Counted from the first letter of the stretch, positions 22,177 to 33,384 are shown. The stretch is 64,000 nt of DNA from Hibiscus mutabilis (GCA_019671005.1 CM033752.1:26110969-26174968), one strand, 5' to 3'. Translations and numbers: made by a program. The notes: generated by a model from the sequence alone, not told the origin.

Positions 22177-22385
22177 CCTACCGAGCATGATTTCTACTCG
22201 GCATAATAAATAGAGTCCTACCCTGCATGATTTCTACACGGCATGTTTTTATTTACAAAAGAAAGATCCTACCCGGCATGATTTCTACCCGGCATATTAT
22301 TTGCAAAAAATAAAATTCCTACCTGACATGGTATCTACTCGATACATAATGAAAGATCTTACCCGGCATGATTTCTACCTGGCAT
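22177..22385. repeat. Ten TACCCGGCAT-like decamers in pairs (element leader)
   Basis: Pairs of TACCCGGCAT-like decamers separated by GATTTC or similar occur from 22179, 22219, 22269, 22319 and 22360, 40-51 bases apart. They lie between the gag ATG and the primer-binding site, so they would be in the element's 5' leader RNA (minus strand). Confidence 0.85.
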
Positions 22386-22621
22386 ATTATTCATGAAATA
22401 AATCTAAAGAGTATACAAAGGTTAGAAGCGTTTCTCCTTTGAATTTTAACGGGTTTCGTTTCTAAAGCAAGGCTACTATGGTCCCTTACATGTGGTTTGG
22501 TTCTAGGGAAGGGAACCCGAATTGTCCTCGCTGTCCCATACTAAAGATAGCAAGTCCCCTGATCCTCACCCATTATAGGCTTCAAACGGACCAAGTTTAA
22601 TTCAGGGGGATACATCCCTTA

Positions 22622-22715
22622 TGCCTATACGAAGGTAACCCACACGAAAGCATAAGAAATATATCCCGAAAGCGATTCACCAACCTATACGGTGGTAACC
22701 CACACGAAGGTGGTA
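22622..22715. repeat. Two-copy ~62-bp leader repeat
   Basis: CCTATACGAAGGTAACCCAC near 22624 and CCTATACGGTGGTAACCCAC near 22686, both followed by ACGAA. Part of the 5' leader of the Tat-like element. Confidence 0.75.
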
Positions 22716-23000
22716 TCACACTTCCACTTAAAATAGGACGGAGCTCGGGTAGAAAGCTCATGGAATGCAATACAAGTGCACGGTGTGTGAGGAGAAACTC
22801 TCAAACCTTTTGACACCCTATGTCTATATTCACTTATACTAAGTAGTAAAAGTAAAGCATATATATTTACAGAAAATAAAATGCATGTCTTATTAACAAA
22901 AGACATAATTATATTTTAAATTAAAATTGATTTCGTCAATTTTCAGCGACCAAGACTAAACGATAATCAACTCGTGGCTTGACTATTTTTTATTTTAAAA

Positions 23001-23019
23001 GTCCCTAGCAGAGTCGCCA
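23001..23019 (-). other. Primer-binding site, tRNA-Arg type
   Basis: Minus strand TGGCGACTCTGCTAGGGAC, 2 bases from the LTR. It matches the known Ogre/Tat primer site TGGCGACTCCACTGGGGA, complementary to a plant tRNA-Arg 3' end, with a few changes. This fixes the element orientation. Confidence 0.82.
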
Positions 23020-23021
23020 CC

Positions 23022-25394
23022 TGTAATCACCCAAATTCGTCCGGCACTCCATTTTCAGTTTTAAAAATTTCTTTTTCGATTTATTTAATTTTTTTGAAAA
23101 CCCTTGCCCGATTTTGAGATTTAAAATATTGAGTCGTCACCAATCATTTTAGAAAAGGTAGACCGGACACAAAAATAAAACTAGAGATTAAAAAAATTAG
23201 GGTCCAAGAGTTGGTTACGGAGGATTAGCACCCCTACACCGCCCAAAATTGGTACCCAAACGATTATTTAATGTATTGGTATTGGAAATTACGAGTTCGA
23301 TTAAAATTTAAAATGTGATTCTTAAATGCCGAAAATATTGAGAAAATCGCATCCCTATCCCGGGACACTGTTTCTCATTTTCTTAGAAAAATTCAAGGAA
23401 ATCACATCCCTATACGCCCGGGGTACGATTTCTCGAGGTTTTTTTAAAAAACATTAATTTAAAAATCAAAATTAATTTCTTTAAAAATATTTTTGATGAT
23501 GTAAAAAATACAACATATAAGATGCGAATAAATTAAAATATATGAACAAATCACTAATCATAAAGTAATTAATGAAATAAATAGGCACATATAAAATATT
23601 TATTAAATACATATATAAAAAGATTAATGTAAAAATAATAAAACTATACATGTTATACCTATGCGCCCGGGACACAGTTTTTCGTTTTCTTAGAAAAATT
23701 CGAGGAAATCACATCCCTATACGCCCGGGATACAATTTCTCGAGGTTTTTTTAAAAAACATTAATTTAAAATTCAAAACTAATTTATTTAAAAATATTTT
23801 TGATGATGTAAAAAATACAACATATAAGATGCGAATAAATTAAAATATATGAACAAATCACTAATCATAAAGTAATTAATGAAATAAATAGGCACATATA
23901 AAATATATATTAAATACATATATAAAAAAGATTAATGTAAAAATAATAAAACTATACATGTTATAATGTATGTACACATATTTTAAACCATAACATATGG
24001 TGATGTACAAACAATAATACATGCATATAATGCTACAATATATTTTTTAAAAAATATAACATATAATAATGCACATAATATAATATAAAACATATTTTAC
24101 ATAGTAAAAATACATACATAATAAATATAATAAATACATATATGTTACAAAAACACAATATAATAAAATAATATAATATAGAAAAATACATTATAGTAAC
24201 TAATACAAAAATGCGTATAAATACTGCCATACTACATATAATATAATATATAGACACAATACAAAAAATGACTGAAATGAAAAGTTCAGGAAATAACCAC
24301 GTTAAAAGACTAATAAAGTAAATTAGAGTACTAAAATTAAATAAAAATAAAACAGTGACTAAATTGAGTAAAATGTAAAAGAAAATTGCGGAAACAAAAT
24401 AAAAAGGATGAAAAAGGAGGCAAGAATAAAGTAGAGGGACTGAAAGCGAATTAGCCCATGGTCAAAATGAAAGGGGATACAAAAAGAAGGACCATATCTA
24501 TAATTAACCCATTTTAAAAAACGTGGATCCTCCCCTGGTCACTGGGTCAACGCGCGGGTCGGGCCTCAATGCGACGCCATTTTGGGTATAGCCGGTTTAA
24601 AACCTAAGGGTTCTTTATTTCAAACACAATTAAAACATAAAAAAACTTTCCATTATCTCTCTCTCAACCCTCAACCTGCGGCGGCCGCCTCCTTGCTGTC
24701 ATCACGCCGTTCATCAGCCAAGTGGCCACGCGGCGAAGATGATAAACAACAGCAGCAAGAATGCCGCACGTAAGGTTCAGACTTTCTTTTTTTTATTTTT
24801 TTGGTTTTTGTTTTACAAACTTTTGATTTTAGATTCAAAAATTAAAACAAGAGCTTGATCTAAAAATTGAAAAGCCTTCTTTGATTTTGAGTTGAAAGAA
24901 AAAAATACCTTTGATTCAATAAGTAAACGAAATTTGGCTCGAAAATATCTAAAAAATTTTGTTACTCCTTTTTTTGTTTACAACTTTTTCGATCCAAAAC
25001 TCTCCCCTTTTCACAAATTTTTTAGAACAAAAAAGACACCCTTAATTTTTTTTCCAGATCTCCCCTTATTTACATTTTTATTTCAGTTTTTATAACCGAT
25101 CTAACACACTATCCTTTTTCTTCTTTTTTATTTGTTGCAGCATATACCATGGAGAAATCCCATATTTTGTGGGATATTGTCGAGCTGGTGTGGGGGTAGA
25201 TTTGGGGTTTGAGCATGGATTTGGGATAGAGGGTAGTTTTAGGGTTATGTTTAGATTTTTAGGGTTTGTATTGATTTGGGGATTCATTTTAATTTAAGGA
25301 TTTGTTTGGGGTTTAAGGATGGATTTGGTTTTGGCCGACAGGAGTTCTGGCGGCGGCGGTGGCTTGGTGGAGGTGACGGCGGCGATAGAATCAA
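23022..25394 (-). mobile_element. 5' LTR of Tat-like element, truncated
   Basis: Starts (+ strand) TGTAATCACCCAAATTCG and parallels 12960-15247 until 25394, where a Gypsy LTR (TGTAATATCCC) begins. The last roughly 145 bases of the LTR (through GGGTTATTACA) are missing and do not reappear after the Gypsy element at 33384. Confidence 0.9.
23358..23965. repeat. ~307-bp tandem duplication inside the 5' LTR
   Basis: A block from CGGGACACTG through AACTATACATGTTATA (starts near 23360) recurs from near 23667. Both copies share ACATATAAGATGCGAATAAA and GAACAAATCACTAATCATAA. The sister LTR has one copy (near 13310-13600), so the duplication arose after this element inserted. Confidence 0.88.
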
Positions 25395-27873
25395 TGTAAT
25401 ATCCCAATTTTTGTCTAGTGACCAAAATGTAAATTTTGAAAGTTTTGTGGCTAAAGTATAAACTTTGGAAAAGTTTAGAGACCAAAGTATAATTTTCAAA
25501 AGTTATGTATTTTAACCCTGTAAATGAATAGTTTATCCTCAAGAATGACGTTTTCGTGTTATCCAAATTTTTTGTACGGAATTTGTATTAATGGCTATAA
25601 AGCGATAAAGTTTGAAAAATATTCAAATAATCGGATCGAGCTAAAATTTCAGAGATAGTTACATGACCTTGGAAGTGTCATAAAATATCATTTTACGGAT
25701 ATTTGATGGTAAAAAGATCGAGATAAATTTAAATCGATCGAAATGACATGGAATGGTAATTCTGTAAGCAAGTTGATTAGTAAAGGGCATTTCGGTCATT
25801 TTGCCCGAAAGGGACATGGAGGGAATTTTGAGAATTATTTTATGGATGAATAGTGGCTGATTAAAATCCAACTAAGTGTAGTTGGAATGTTACACAATGG
25901 CAAATTAGAAATATAAATCTAGTTAGAGGGTATTTTTGGAAAGTGGAATTTATTGAATTTAAAATTCATTTTTAATGATACAAGTGTCTTAAATATATGA
26001 AGTATGAAGGAATTATCAGAAAAAATACTCTCCAAAATGTTGGTGAAGAGAAAAAGAAGAGAAAAATTTACAAGCTCGATTTAAGCTCTGAATCTCGGTT
26101 TTCAGGTAATCTTTCGAACTACAAAGTTGTTCTACTCTTGAAGCTCTATATTTTGATGTAAATAATTCATATAATACTTGCTCGGTTGATGAGATTTGAT
26201 ATGATGAAGAAATTAGGGTTTATAAACAAATTAGGGTTGTTATGATTTTATGAATCCATTGTTGATTTTAAGTTAGAATCATGATTTTATGATGTTAGAA
26301 TCATGTTATTGAGTTGGGATTTAAAACCTACATATTTCGGTTTGTATAGAGAAGATTAGGGTTATGTGAATTTGGGGAATTTTGAAGATTTAAGAAACTA
26401 TGTTTGATTTTATGTTGTTTCCGTGCTTGGGATTAAATTGGATTGATGTCTAAAGTTAAGGGACTATTCTGTCCAGCATTTAAAGGTTAGGGGCTGGTGT
26501 TTAAATCTGAATTTTTAAGAGTATATGTAGATTTGATGATAATTGAAGTTTGAATTTGATGTTTGGAGGTTAAAAATCTTGTTATTTCAACTAGTGACTG
26601 AATCAGCAATTTGGAAATCTTTTTGGACCTATTCGATTTGATTGATTAAGATTAGGGACTGATTTTGTTTTGTAGTTAATAAGTTTTTATTGATTATATA
26701 AGGTTTTTCTAAGCATGAAATTGATGTTGGAATGCTAAAATGTGTGTTATCTTGATTAGTCGCCATTTTAGCAATTTGTTAAATTGTAAGAACCAATTTA
26801 GCATGCTGGAAATTAACAAGGATCATTTCTGATTTTTGAGTATAATGGTGAGTTTGATGAATTAACAATGATTGGAGGCTTAATCGCAAAGTTAGGAAGC
26901 TTGAATCCTTGGATTGTATTTAGTGACCAATTCGACAATGTGAGAAAATGTAAGGACCAACGTGTAACAATCTGGAAATCAGGGTATTTATGTGTTAGAA
27001 ATGTGGTTAAATGCTAGAAACTAAATTCGAATCAAAAAACAATTCAAGTTTAGGGACCAAAATGGCATTTTGGCAAAGTTAGGGATTTAGGGACTAGAAT
27101 GTACAAAAGTTGTAAGTGAAGAATTTATGATGAATGTTATTAGTTAAGGATTCTATTGGCGATAAAAATATTAAAAATGGCATTGAAATGGAAAATATTT
27201 TCATTTTAGTCCCTAAACCTTTAAGTGAATGCAAATCGAATGGAATACTCGAATTATGGAATTTGAAACATTTTGTATTTAAATGTTAGTTAGCAAGCTC
27301 GGAAGAATTAATGGAATTTCAAATTGGTCACTAAGGACCATAATGAATTTTTGAACAGTACAAGGAAGAAAGGAAAAATATTTGGAAATTTTATATTCGA
27401 ATGATTATATTAGACATCATGTTTAAGGTATTGTTAGATTTGAATCTAACAAATATTTTATTTTATTCATGTGATTAATGAGGTCAAGTCTGAATCAAAG
27501 AAGGTTCGAGGTACTATGAAAGAAAAGATCGAACTAGGACTTAGTGAGGTATTGTGTTAAGTGGCCAGGGTAAGTTCAATTGCATACATATCATGACACA
27601 TTGATATTTTATACATCATTGGGATGGCTTGCGATTAGCCTACCCAAATTTTATTGTAATTATATTATTGTCATGGAGCAAATGATTGACATATTTTAAA
27701 TATGTCAAAAGTTGAATATAAATGCATGGATCACTAGTTATATATGATGTTATATTATGAATGTTATTTCGGGTATGAACTGCCCAATGTTAAATTATGT
27801 TGATATACATTGCCATGGATGAAATAAATATAGAATATATGCCCAAGTATGTCATTGAGGGTCAAGTTATAGT

Positions 27874-27989
27874 TGGCATGCCATAGAGTCCAGCAGCACG
27901 TTGCAAACTCGGTTTAGCACTATAATGTATATAAAGGACACTTAATGCATATGGTGGCCATGACCTTATGTGTATTAGCACTTCAGTGC
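27874..27989 (+). repeat. Palindromes around Gypsy-1 LTR promoter
   Basis: TGGCATGCCA (27874-27883), GCACTATAATGT (27917-27928, a decayed palindrome) and GCACTTCAGTGC (27978-27989, stem GCAC/GTGC) flank the TATA box. The related solo LTR has ACACTATAGTGT (57829-57840) and GCACCAAAGTGC (57743-57754) at the same places. Confidence 0.7.
27928..27937 (+). promoter_or_regulatory. TATA box of Gypsy-1 LTR
   Basis: TATATAAAGG. The same box is kept in the solo LTR (minus strand, 57820-57829). A transcript would start about 30 bases on, near 27960, placing the GCACTTCAGTGC hairpin at the RNA 5' end. Confidence 0.55.
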
Positions 27990-28390
27990 ATATTTGACTC
28001 GTGTACCCAGGGTCCTCATAGGTTTATATTTGGGCTATGGTTTATTGACTAATAAAAGATAAACATGTGAATAAGCTTATGAGCTTTTGGAATAAATGGC
28101 AAGTATATTCTTAAGAAATTTATGTCTGGTTTATATTATGTTAACATACGATTAACATGATGGTAATACATACCTAGTGATCATGATGCATTTATGCATA
28201 TATGGCATATTATGACAAATGGACAAGCATGAAAGTTTGATGGCATTGGCATGTAGTAAATCATTACCAATGCAATATAAAGGTTATCATATTAGAATAT
28301 GGCATGTTATATATATGCGGCCTTGAGGTTTAATAAGTCATGAAATTGAAGAAGCCTATTTAGTTGTTTTTAATCTTGATTATTGCCTCA

Positions 28391-28406
28391 CTAAGTTCGT
28401 ACTTAG
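28391..28406 (+). other. Conserved LTR hairpin, Gypsy-1 copy
   Basis: CTAAGTTCGTACTTAG, perfect 6-bp arms and loop TCGT, preceded by TGCCTCA and followed by CGTGTG. It lies about 350 bases before the LTR end, so in R/U5. Confidence 0.8.
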
Positions 28407-28761
28407 CGTGTGTTTGATTTTGCACACGTAGGTGGTTCAAGATATTGGAGTAAGCATGGCGTTGCATCAAGTTCAGAGAATTTCATCAAGCTACCACAGT
28501 AATGACATCCTACTTGAGGTTTTTGTTTAATCTTAGTGGCATGTATAAATGAAATAAAATTGTCTATTTTGGTTCAGAGTCTATTATTTATTGAATAGTC
28601 ATTTTGTTATTTTTGAAAGGTAAAAAGAGCTCTGATTTTGTGTTTTAATTTATTAGAAACAAAATTTTACCAATTTTTAAGAGTGAATTGTTTTATAAAG
28701 TGTCATGTGACATTTTTTACTCGTATTAAGTAATGAATACATGAAGGGGGTGTTACATTTA

Positions 28762-28776
28762 TTAGTATCAGAGCTA
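28762..28776 (+). other. Gypsy-1 primer-binding site, tRNA-Met
   Basis: TTAGTATCAGAGCTA, close to the plant initiator tRNA-Met site TGGTATCAGAGC, 4 bases after the LTR. Confidence 0.75.
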
Positions 28777-29600
28777 CAGGTTTAGCCGGTTCTAGATCCA
28801 ACCGTGCTTGTTGTCAGTCAGTAAGTGTATCATGCCACTAGGATGTCATTATTACTATTTGGATGCGTGGGTGACTTGATGCAACTGCTTGCTGATTTGA
28901 TTGTATAAAGTTATAAATGTCTGAAGTTGAGAGATTGTGTTTAGCGATCAAACAGTTGGGTAAGAATGAGGCCCATAGAAGTAGTAACAAGGTTAGATAT
29001 TAACCATTTTACGCTCAATATGATATTAAAGTGCTGGTGAAGTTAGAAATGCCTAGTTAAGCTGAGGTTTATTATTTCAAACCCTGGACATGATTTTAGA
29101 GGAAATTCAACCCCAAGTTCCTTAGACTTTTATTACTAGAGAGATGAGAAGTCTTGAAGTGTTAGACTTCAGGTAGGATATTAATGGAAAACCAATGTCG
29201 ATAGACTATTGGTTTAACAGATATAAAGATGATGCTAGAAGGGCTTCGTCGTAGTGATCAGGAAAATCTCGATATGATAGTAACTTATCCTTTGGGATAT
29301 AGCACAAGGGTAAGTAAAATTTGTAAGAATTACTCGGTAGTAATTAAAAGAAATCGAGTTTTTTAGTAAGCTTAATGGAGTTGCCTTTTATGAATTGTGA
29401 TTATTGGGGGCATGAATTGGTTATATTCCTACCATGCCATTGTGGATTGTTGCTTAAAGTGATTACTATTGAGGAACTCAGAAGGCACAAAGATAATAGT
29501 AGTTGGTGAGAGGGTAAATCCTTTATCTAATGTAATTTCAGTTGTTTCTGCCAAGAAACTGTTGCTACAAGGCTGCTAAGCTTTCTTAGCAAATGTAGTG
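28777..29600 (+). pseudogene. Gypsy-1 gag and protease remnants
   Basis: Heavily degraded and not readable as one frame. Its DNA is homologous to the gag-protease part of the minus element (about 42160-42700), for example the stretch around TGGTTATATTCCTACCATGC near 29417. No intact zinc knuckle or DSG active site was found. Coding sense returns at about 29600. Confidence 0.6.
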
Positions 29601-30500
29601 GATACTCGAGTTTCTGAGGTTAAATTGGAAGATATTCTAATTGTCCGAGAGTATCTAGATATATTCCCAAATGAGTTACCGGGATTTTATCCAAATCGAG
29701 CGGCAAAATTCAAAATGGAAGTGTTACCAGGTACTGCACCTATATCGATGGCCCCGTATAGAATGGCTCCAACCTAGTTTCGTGAGTTAAAGGTACAATT
29801 GCAAGAATTGTTAGATCGAGGTTTTATAAGGCCAAGTATGTTACCCTGGGGCGCACTAGTGTTAATTTGTGAAAAAAGATGGATGCATGCGATTATGCAT
29901 AGATTACCGTCGGTTAAATAAGGTGACAGTAAAGAATAAGTATTCTCTTTCAAAGATTGATGATCTTTCTGATCAGTTAAAAGTCACAACTATATTTTTT
30001 AAGATTGATCTCCGATCGGGGTATCATCAGTTAAAGATCAAGGAAGAAGATATTCTGAAGATAGTTTTCCAAACTCGATACGAACACTATGAGTTTGTAG
30101 TGATGTTGTTTGGTTTGACAAATGCTCCTACATCATGCATAGATCTGATAAACTGAGTATTTCAATCTTACTTGGATCAATTTTGGTGATATTCATTGAT
30201 GATATTTTAGTTTATTCAAAGATAAAGGAAGAACATGATGCCTATTTTCTCATTGTTCTTTAGACCTTTTGAGAAAAGAAGTTGTATGCTAAGCTGTCAA
30301 AGTGTGAATTTTGGTTGCTGGAAGTTGCTTTTCTTGGCCATGTGGTTTCGACAGAGGGGATAAGAGTAGATCCCGAGAAAGTACAAGCTATAGTTGAATG
30401 AAAAACTCTGAAGAATGTTTCCGAGGTTCGAAGTTTCTTGGGACTTGCTAGTTATTATCGAAGATTTGTAAAGAAATTCTCGATAATTGCCTCCCTACTG
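29600..30500 (+). pseudogene. Gypsy-1 reverse transcriptase
   Basis: Ty3/Gypsy RT. LEDILIVREYLDIFPNELPG near 29620-29680 is followed by SMAPYRMAP and RGFIRPSMLPWGALV, then a frameshift near 29866. It continues open as LCIDYRRLNKVTVKNKYSL, FFKIDLRSGYHQLKI (first catalytic Asp) and VVMLFGLTNAPTS to a stop at 30154. The FIDD active-site motif reads IFIDDILVYSK in another frame at about 30189-30221, then EFWLLEVAFLGHVV-like sequence. At least two frameshifts and several stops. Inactive. Confidence 0.88.
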
Positions 30501-31557
30501 ACCCATCTATTGATGAAAGATGTACCATTTATTTGGATGGATAAGTTCCAAGAAAGTGGATCGAACTTCTTAAGGAATATAATGTTGTGATTGACTACTA
30601 TCTTGAAAAAGCCAATATAGTAACCAATGCACTCCAAGGTTATCTCTAGATTTTGGAGTTCCTTACATAAGGCATTAGAGACTCGACATAATTTCAACAT
30701 TACTTTGCATCCATAGAAGGACAAACAATCTGAAAGATTAATTCAGATTTTGAATGATATGTATAGTTTCTATTTGATTAAGCTATCAATCTAGTATAAA
30801 GATGGCTTTATCAAAAGTGTAGTATGGAAGAAGATTGTGATAAACATTTACGAACAGTGATATAAGCCTTGTGGGAAAGGTAGTTGTATGCAAAGTTACC
30901 CAAATGTGAATTTGATTAATTCAAGTTGCATCTCCAGGTGACATTGTCTCAACAAAGAGAATCTGAGTATATCATAAGAAAGTTAAGATGGTAGCAATAG
31001 TATTAATACAGTCTGAAGTTAATAAGGATTCTATGTTATTTAATGATACGTCCCATAATAGGTTGGGATGTGTATTGATGTAATAAGGATAAAGTAGTAG
31101 CTGATGTATTTAGCCAAAAGTTATCATTTTCCTTATAAGCATTGAATGCCCAATTATCTTTGGAAGAAGATAGTGTATTGATTACACAACTTCAACTCAA
31201 GTATACATTGAGAAATCGGATCAAAGATTTACAGATGACAGATAAGATATGACTGAAAAGAATACAGTAAGGTAAAAAGGGAAAACTAAAGATTTTGATG
31301 TTGAGTCTAAAGAATTTTCATATTTTCGAGGGGTAATTTATATCCCCGATGATGATGAGTTAAAAAGAAAACTGAAAGGTGATTGGATTTGATTTAGTTC
31401 GGGATACAAAGAATAAATTAAGAGTGCTTCGAAGCAATCTTAGAAACACTTTAGAATGATGAAAATTATACGCTGATCTTGAAAGAAAAGATATTTAATA
31501 TGAAGTTAAGGATAAAGTATTCCTTAAAAGTCCCACCTTGGAAGAAGGTGTTATGGT
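30500..31557 (+). pseudogene. Gypsy-1 rearranged RNase H / integrase / RT pieces
   Basis: Pieces are out of normal order. A short RT-RNase H junction (KDVPFIWMDKF near 30519) is followed by a jump to tether sequence and then integrase (HKALETRHNFNITLHP near 30669; SERLIQILNDMYSF near 30730). The integrase then runs into RT sequence at about 30835 (DKHLRTVI near 30840; LYAKLPKCEF near 30885), then an RNase H end (HNRLGCVL near 31052, VVADVF near 31098). The same integrase-to-RT junction occurs in the minus element near 39900-39990. Confidence 0.75.
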
Positions 31558-31925
31558 TTGGATGAAAAGGGGAAGCTGGGTCAGAGATTTATTGGACCAT
31601 ATAAGATTGTGAAAAGAGTTGATCCGGTGGCTTATCAGCTAGCCTTACCTCCAGAAATGAACAAGATTCACATTGTATTTCATGTATCGATGCTCAAGAA
31701 ATATCGATCAGATCCTTTGCATGTCATTAGAGAAAATATAGATTCAGTCAAATTTGATTTATGAGAAATAATTGGTAAAGATTCTGGCACATGGAGTCAA
31801 AGAACTAAGGAATAAGATGATATCGCTTGTTAAAGTTCTTTGGCGAAATCATGAAGTCGAAAAAGTGATTTGGGAAAGAGAAAAAAGATATGAAAAAGCA
31901 GTTTCCTCACCTTTTTGAACCAGGT
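31558..31925 (+). pseudogene. Gypsy-1 integrase C-terminus and chromodomain remnant
   Basis: 68 open codons read KGKLGQRFIGPYKIVKRVDP, VAYQLALPPEMNKIHIVFHV and SMLKKYRSDP, the C-terminal integrase module of chromoviruses. After a stop and frame changes, SLVKVLWRNHEVEKVIWERE (about 31830-31890) matches the end of a chromodomain, which would steer integration to marked chromatin. Confidence 0.85.
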
Positions 31926-31955
31926 ACGTGTTGAAAATTCGAGGAGTATTTTCTT

Positions 31956-31977
31956 AAGGGGAGAGAATTGTAATATC
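31956..31977 (+). other. Gypsy-1 polypurine tract
   Basis: AAGGGGAGAGAA lies just before TGTAATATCCC of the 3' LTR. The same tract is found by the 3' LTR of the minus element. Confidence 0.8.
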
Positions 31978-31978
31978 C

Positions 31979-33384
31979 CAATTTTTGTCTAGCGACCAAA
32001 ATGTAAATTTTGAAAGTTTTGTGGCTAAAGTATAAACTTTGGAAAAGTTTAGGGACCAAAGTGTAATTTTCAAAAGTTATGTATTTTAACCCCGTAAATG
32101 AATAGTTTATCCCCCAAGAATGAAGTTTTCGTGTTATCTGAATTATTTGTACGGAGTTTGTATTAATGGATATAAAGCGATAAAGTTCAAAAAAATATTC
32201 GGATAATTGGATCGAGCTAAAATTTCAGAGATAGTTCCATGGACCTTAGAAGAGTCATAAAATATCATTTTATGGATATTTGGATGTTAAAAAGACCAGG
32301 AAAAATTTAAATCGATAGAAATGACATGTAATGGCAATTTTGTGAGTAAGTTAATCAGTGAAGGGCATTTTGGTCATTTTACCCAAAAGGGACATGGAGG
32401 GAATTTTGAGATTTCTTTTATGGATGAATAGTGGCTGATTAGAATCCAACTAAGTCTAGTTGGAATGTTACAAAATGGCAAATTAGAAATATAAATCTAG
32501 TTGGAGGGTATTTTTAGAAAGTGAAATTTATTAAATTAAAAAATCATTTTTAATGATACAAGTGTCTTAAATATATGAAGTATGAAGGAATTATCAGCAA
32601 AAATACTCTCCAAAACGTTGGTGAAGAGAAAAAGAAGAGAAAATTTTTACAAGCTCGATTTAAGCCCTGAAACTCGGTGTTCAGGTAATCTTTCGAACTA
32701 TAAAGTTGTTATACTCTTCTAGCTCTATCTTTTGATGTAAATAATTCATAGAATACTTGCTCTGTTGATGAGATTTGATATGAGGAAGAAATTAGGGTTT
32801 ATGAACAAATTGGGGCTTTTATGATTTTATGAATCCATGGTTAATTTTAAGTTAGAAACATGATTTTATGATGTTAGAATCATGTTATTGAGTTGGGATT
32901 TAAAACCTACATATTTCGGTTTGTATAGAGAAGATTAGGGTTATGTGAATTTGGGGAATTTTGAAGATTTAAGAAACTATGTTTGATTTTATGTTGTTTC
33001 CATGCTTGGGATTAAATTGGATTGATGTCTAAAGTTAAGGGACTATTTCGTTCAGCATTTAAAGGTTAGGGGCTGGTGTTTAAATCTAAATTTTTAAGAG
33101 TACATATAGATTTGATGATAATTGAAGCTTGAATTTGATGTTCGGAGGTTAAAAATCTAGTTATTTCAACTAGTGACTAAATCAGCAATTTGGAAATCTT
33201 TATGGACCTATTCGGTTTGATTGATTAAGATTAAGGAATGATGTTGTTTTGTAGTTAATAAGTTATTATTGATTGTATAAGGTTTTGATAAGCATGAAAT
33301 TGAAGTTGGAATGCTAAAATTTGTGTTACCCTGATTAGTGGCCAATTTAGCAATATGTTAAATTGTAAGAACCAATTTAGCAAT
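31979..33384 (+). mobile_element. Gypsy-1 3' LTR, truncated after 1.4 kb
   Basis: Aligns with 25395-26800 of the 5' LTR from TGTAATATCCC to AACCAATTTAGCA, then similarity stops at about 33384. The lost part includes the promoter and hairpins. One deletion probably removed this and the rest of the Tat-like LTR. Confidence 0.9.

Larger units (their letters stand above)
12960..25394 (-). mobile_element. Non-autonomous Tat/Ogre-like Gypsy retrotransposon
   Basis: Two homologous LTRs (12960-15247 and 23022-25394) bracket 7.8 kb. Orientation is minus: a primer-binding site for tRNA-Arg lies next to the right LTR (23001-23019) and a purine-rich tract next to the left one (15248-15262). Inside, only a decayed gag/coiled-coil region (about 20160-22039) is coding. 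No protease, RT, RNase H or integrase was seen. The 3' untranslated part, about 15248-20160, is rich in tandem repeats, which is documented for Tat-lineage elements in plants. The 5' LTR is cut at 25394 by a Gypsy insertion. Confidence 0.85.
25395..28757 (+). mobile_element. Gypsy-1 5' LTR
   Basis: 3363 bp, TGTAATATCCCAATTTTTG to GGGGGTGTTACA. TATA box TATATAAAGG at 27928-27937 and conserved hairpin at 28391-28406. Left flank ATCAA (25390-25394) would be the target duplication; its partner is lost. No coding content. Confidence 0.92.
25395..33384 (+). mobile_element. Gypsy-1, Tekay-like chromovirus, right end lost
   Basis: 5' LTR, tRNA-Met primer site, gag and pol remnants, polypurine tract and a truncated 3' LTR in order on the + strand. 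Inserted in the Tat-like 5' LTR. The internal region is only about 3.2 kb, with RNase H and integrase mostly lost. It is the same family as the minus element at 35991-47111 in the LTR start and in pol, but the U5 ends differ. Confidence 0.9.

Noticed and set aside
22177..22385. Evenly spaced repeats recalling a CRISPR array
   Set aside because: The genome is plant nuclear, spacing is uneven (40-51), repeats are short paired decamers and the spacers are similar to each other.
24581..24780. GC-rich segment with CAGCAGCAAGAATGCC as a possible plant gene 5' end
   Set aside because: The same segment lies at 14330-14490 in the other LTR, so it is LTR sequence.
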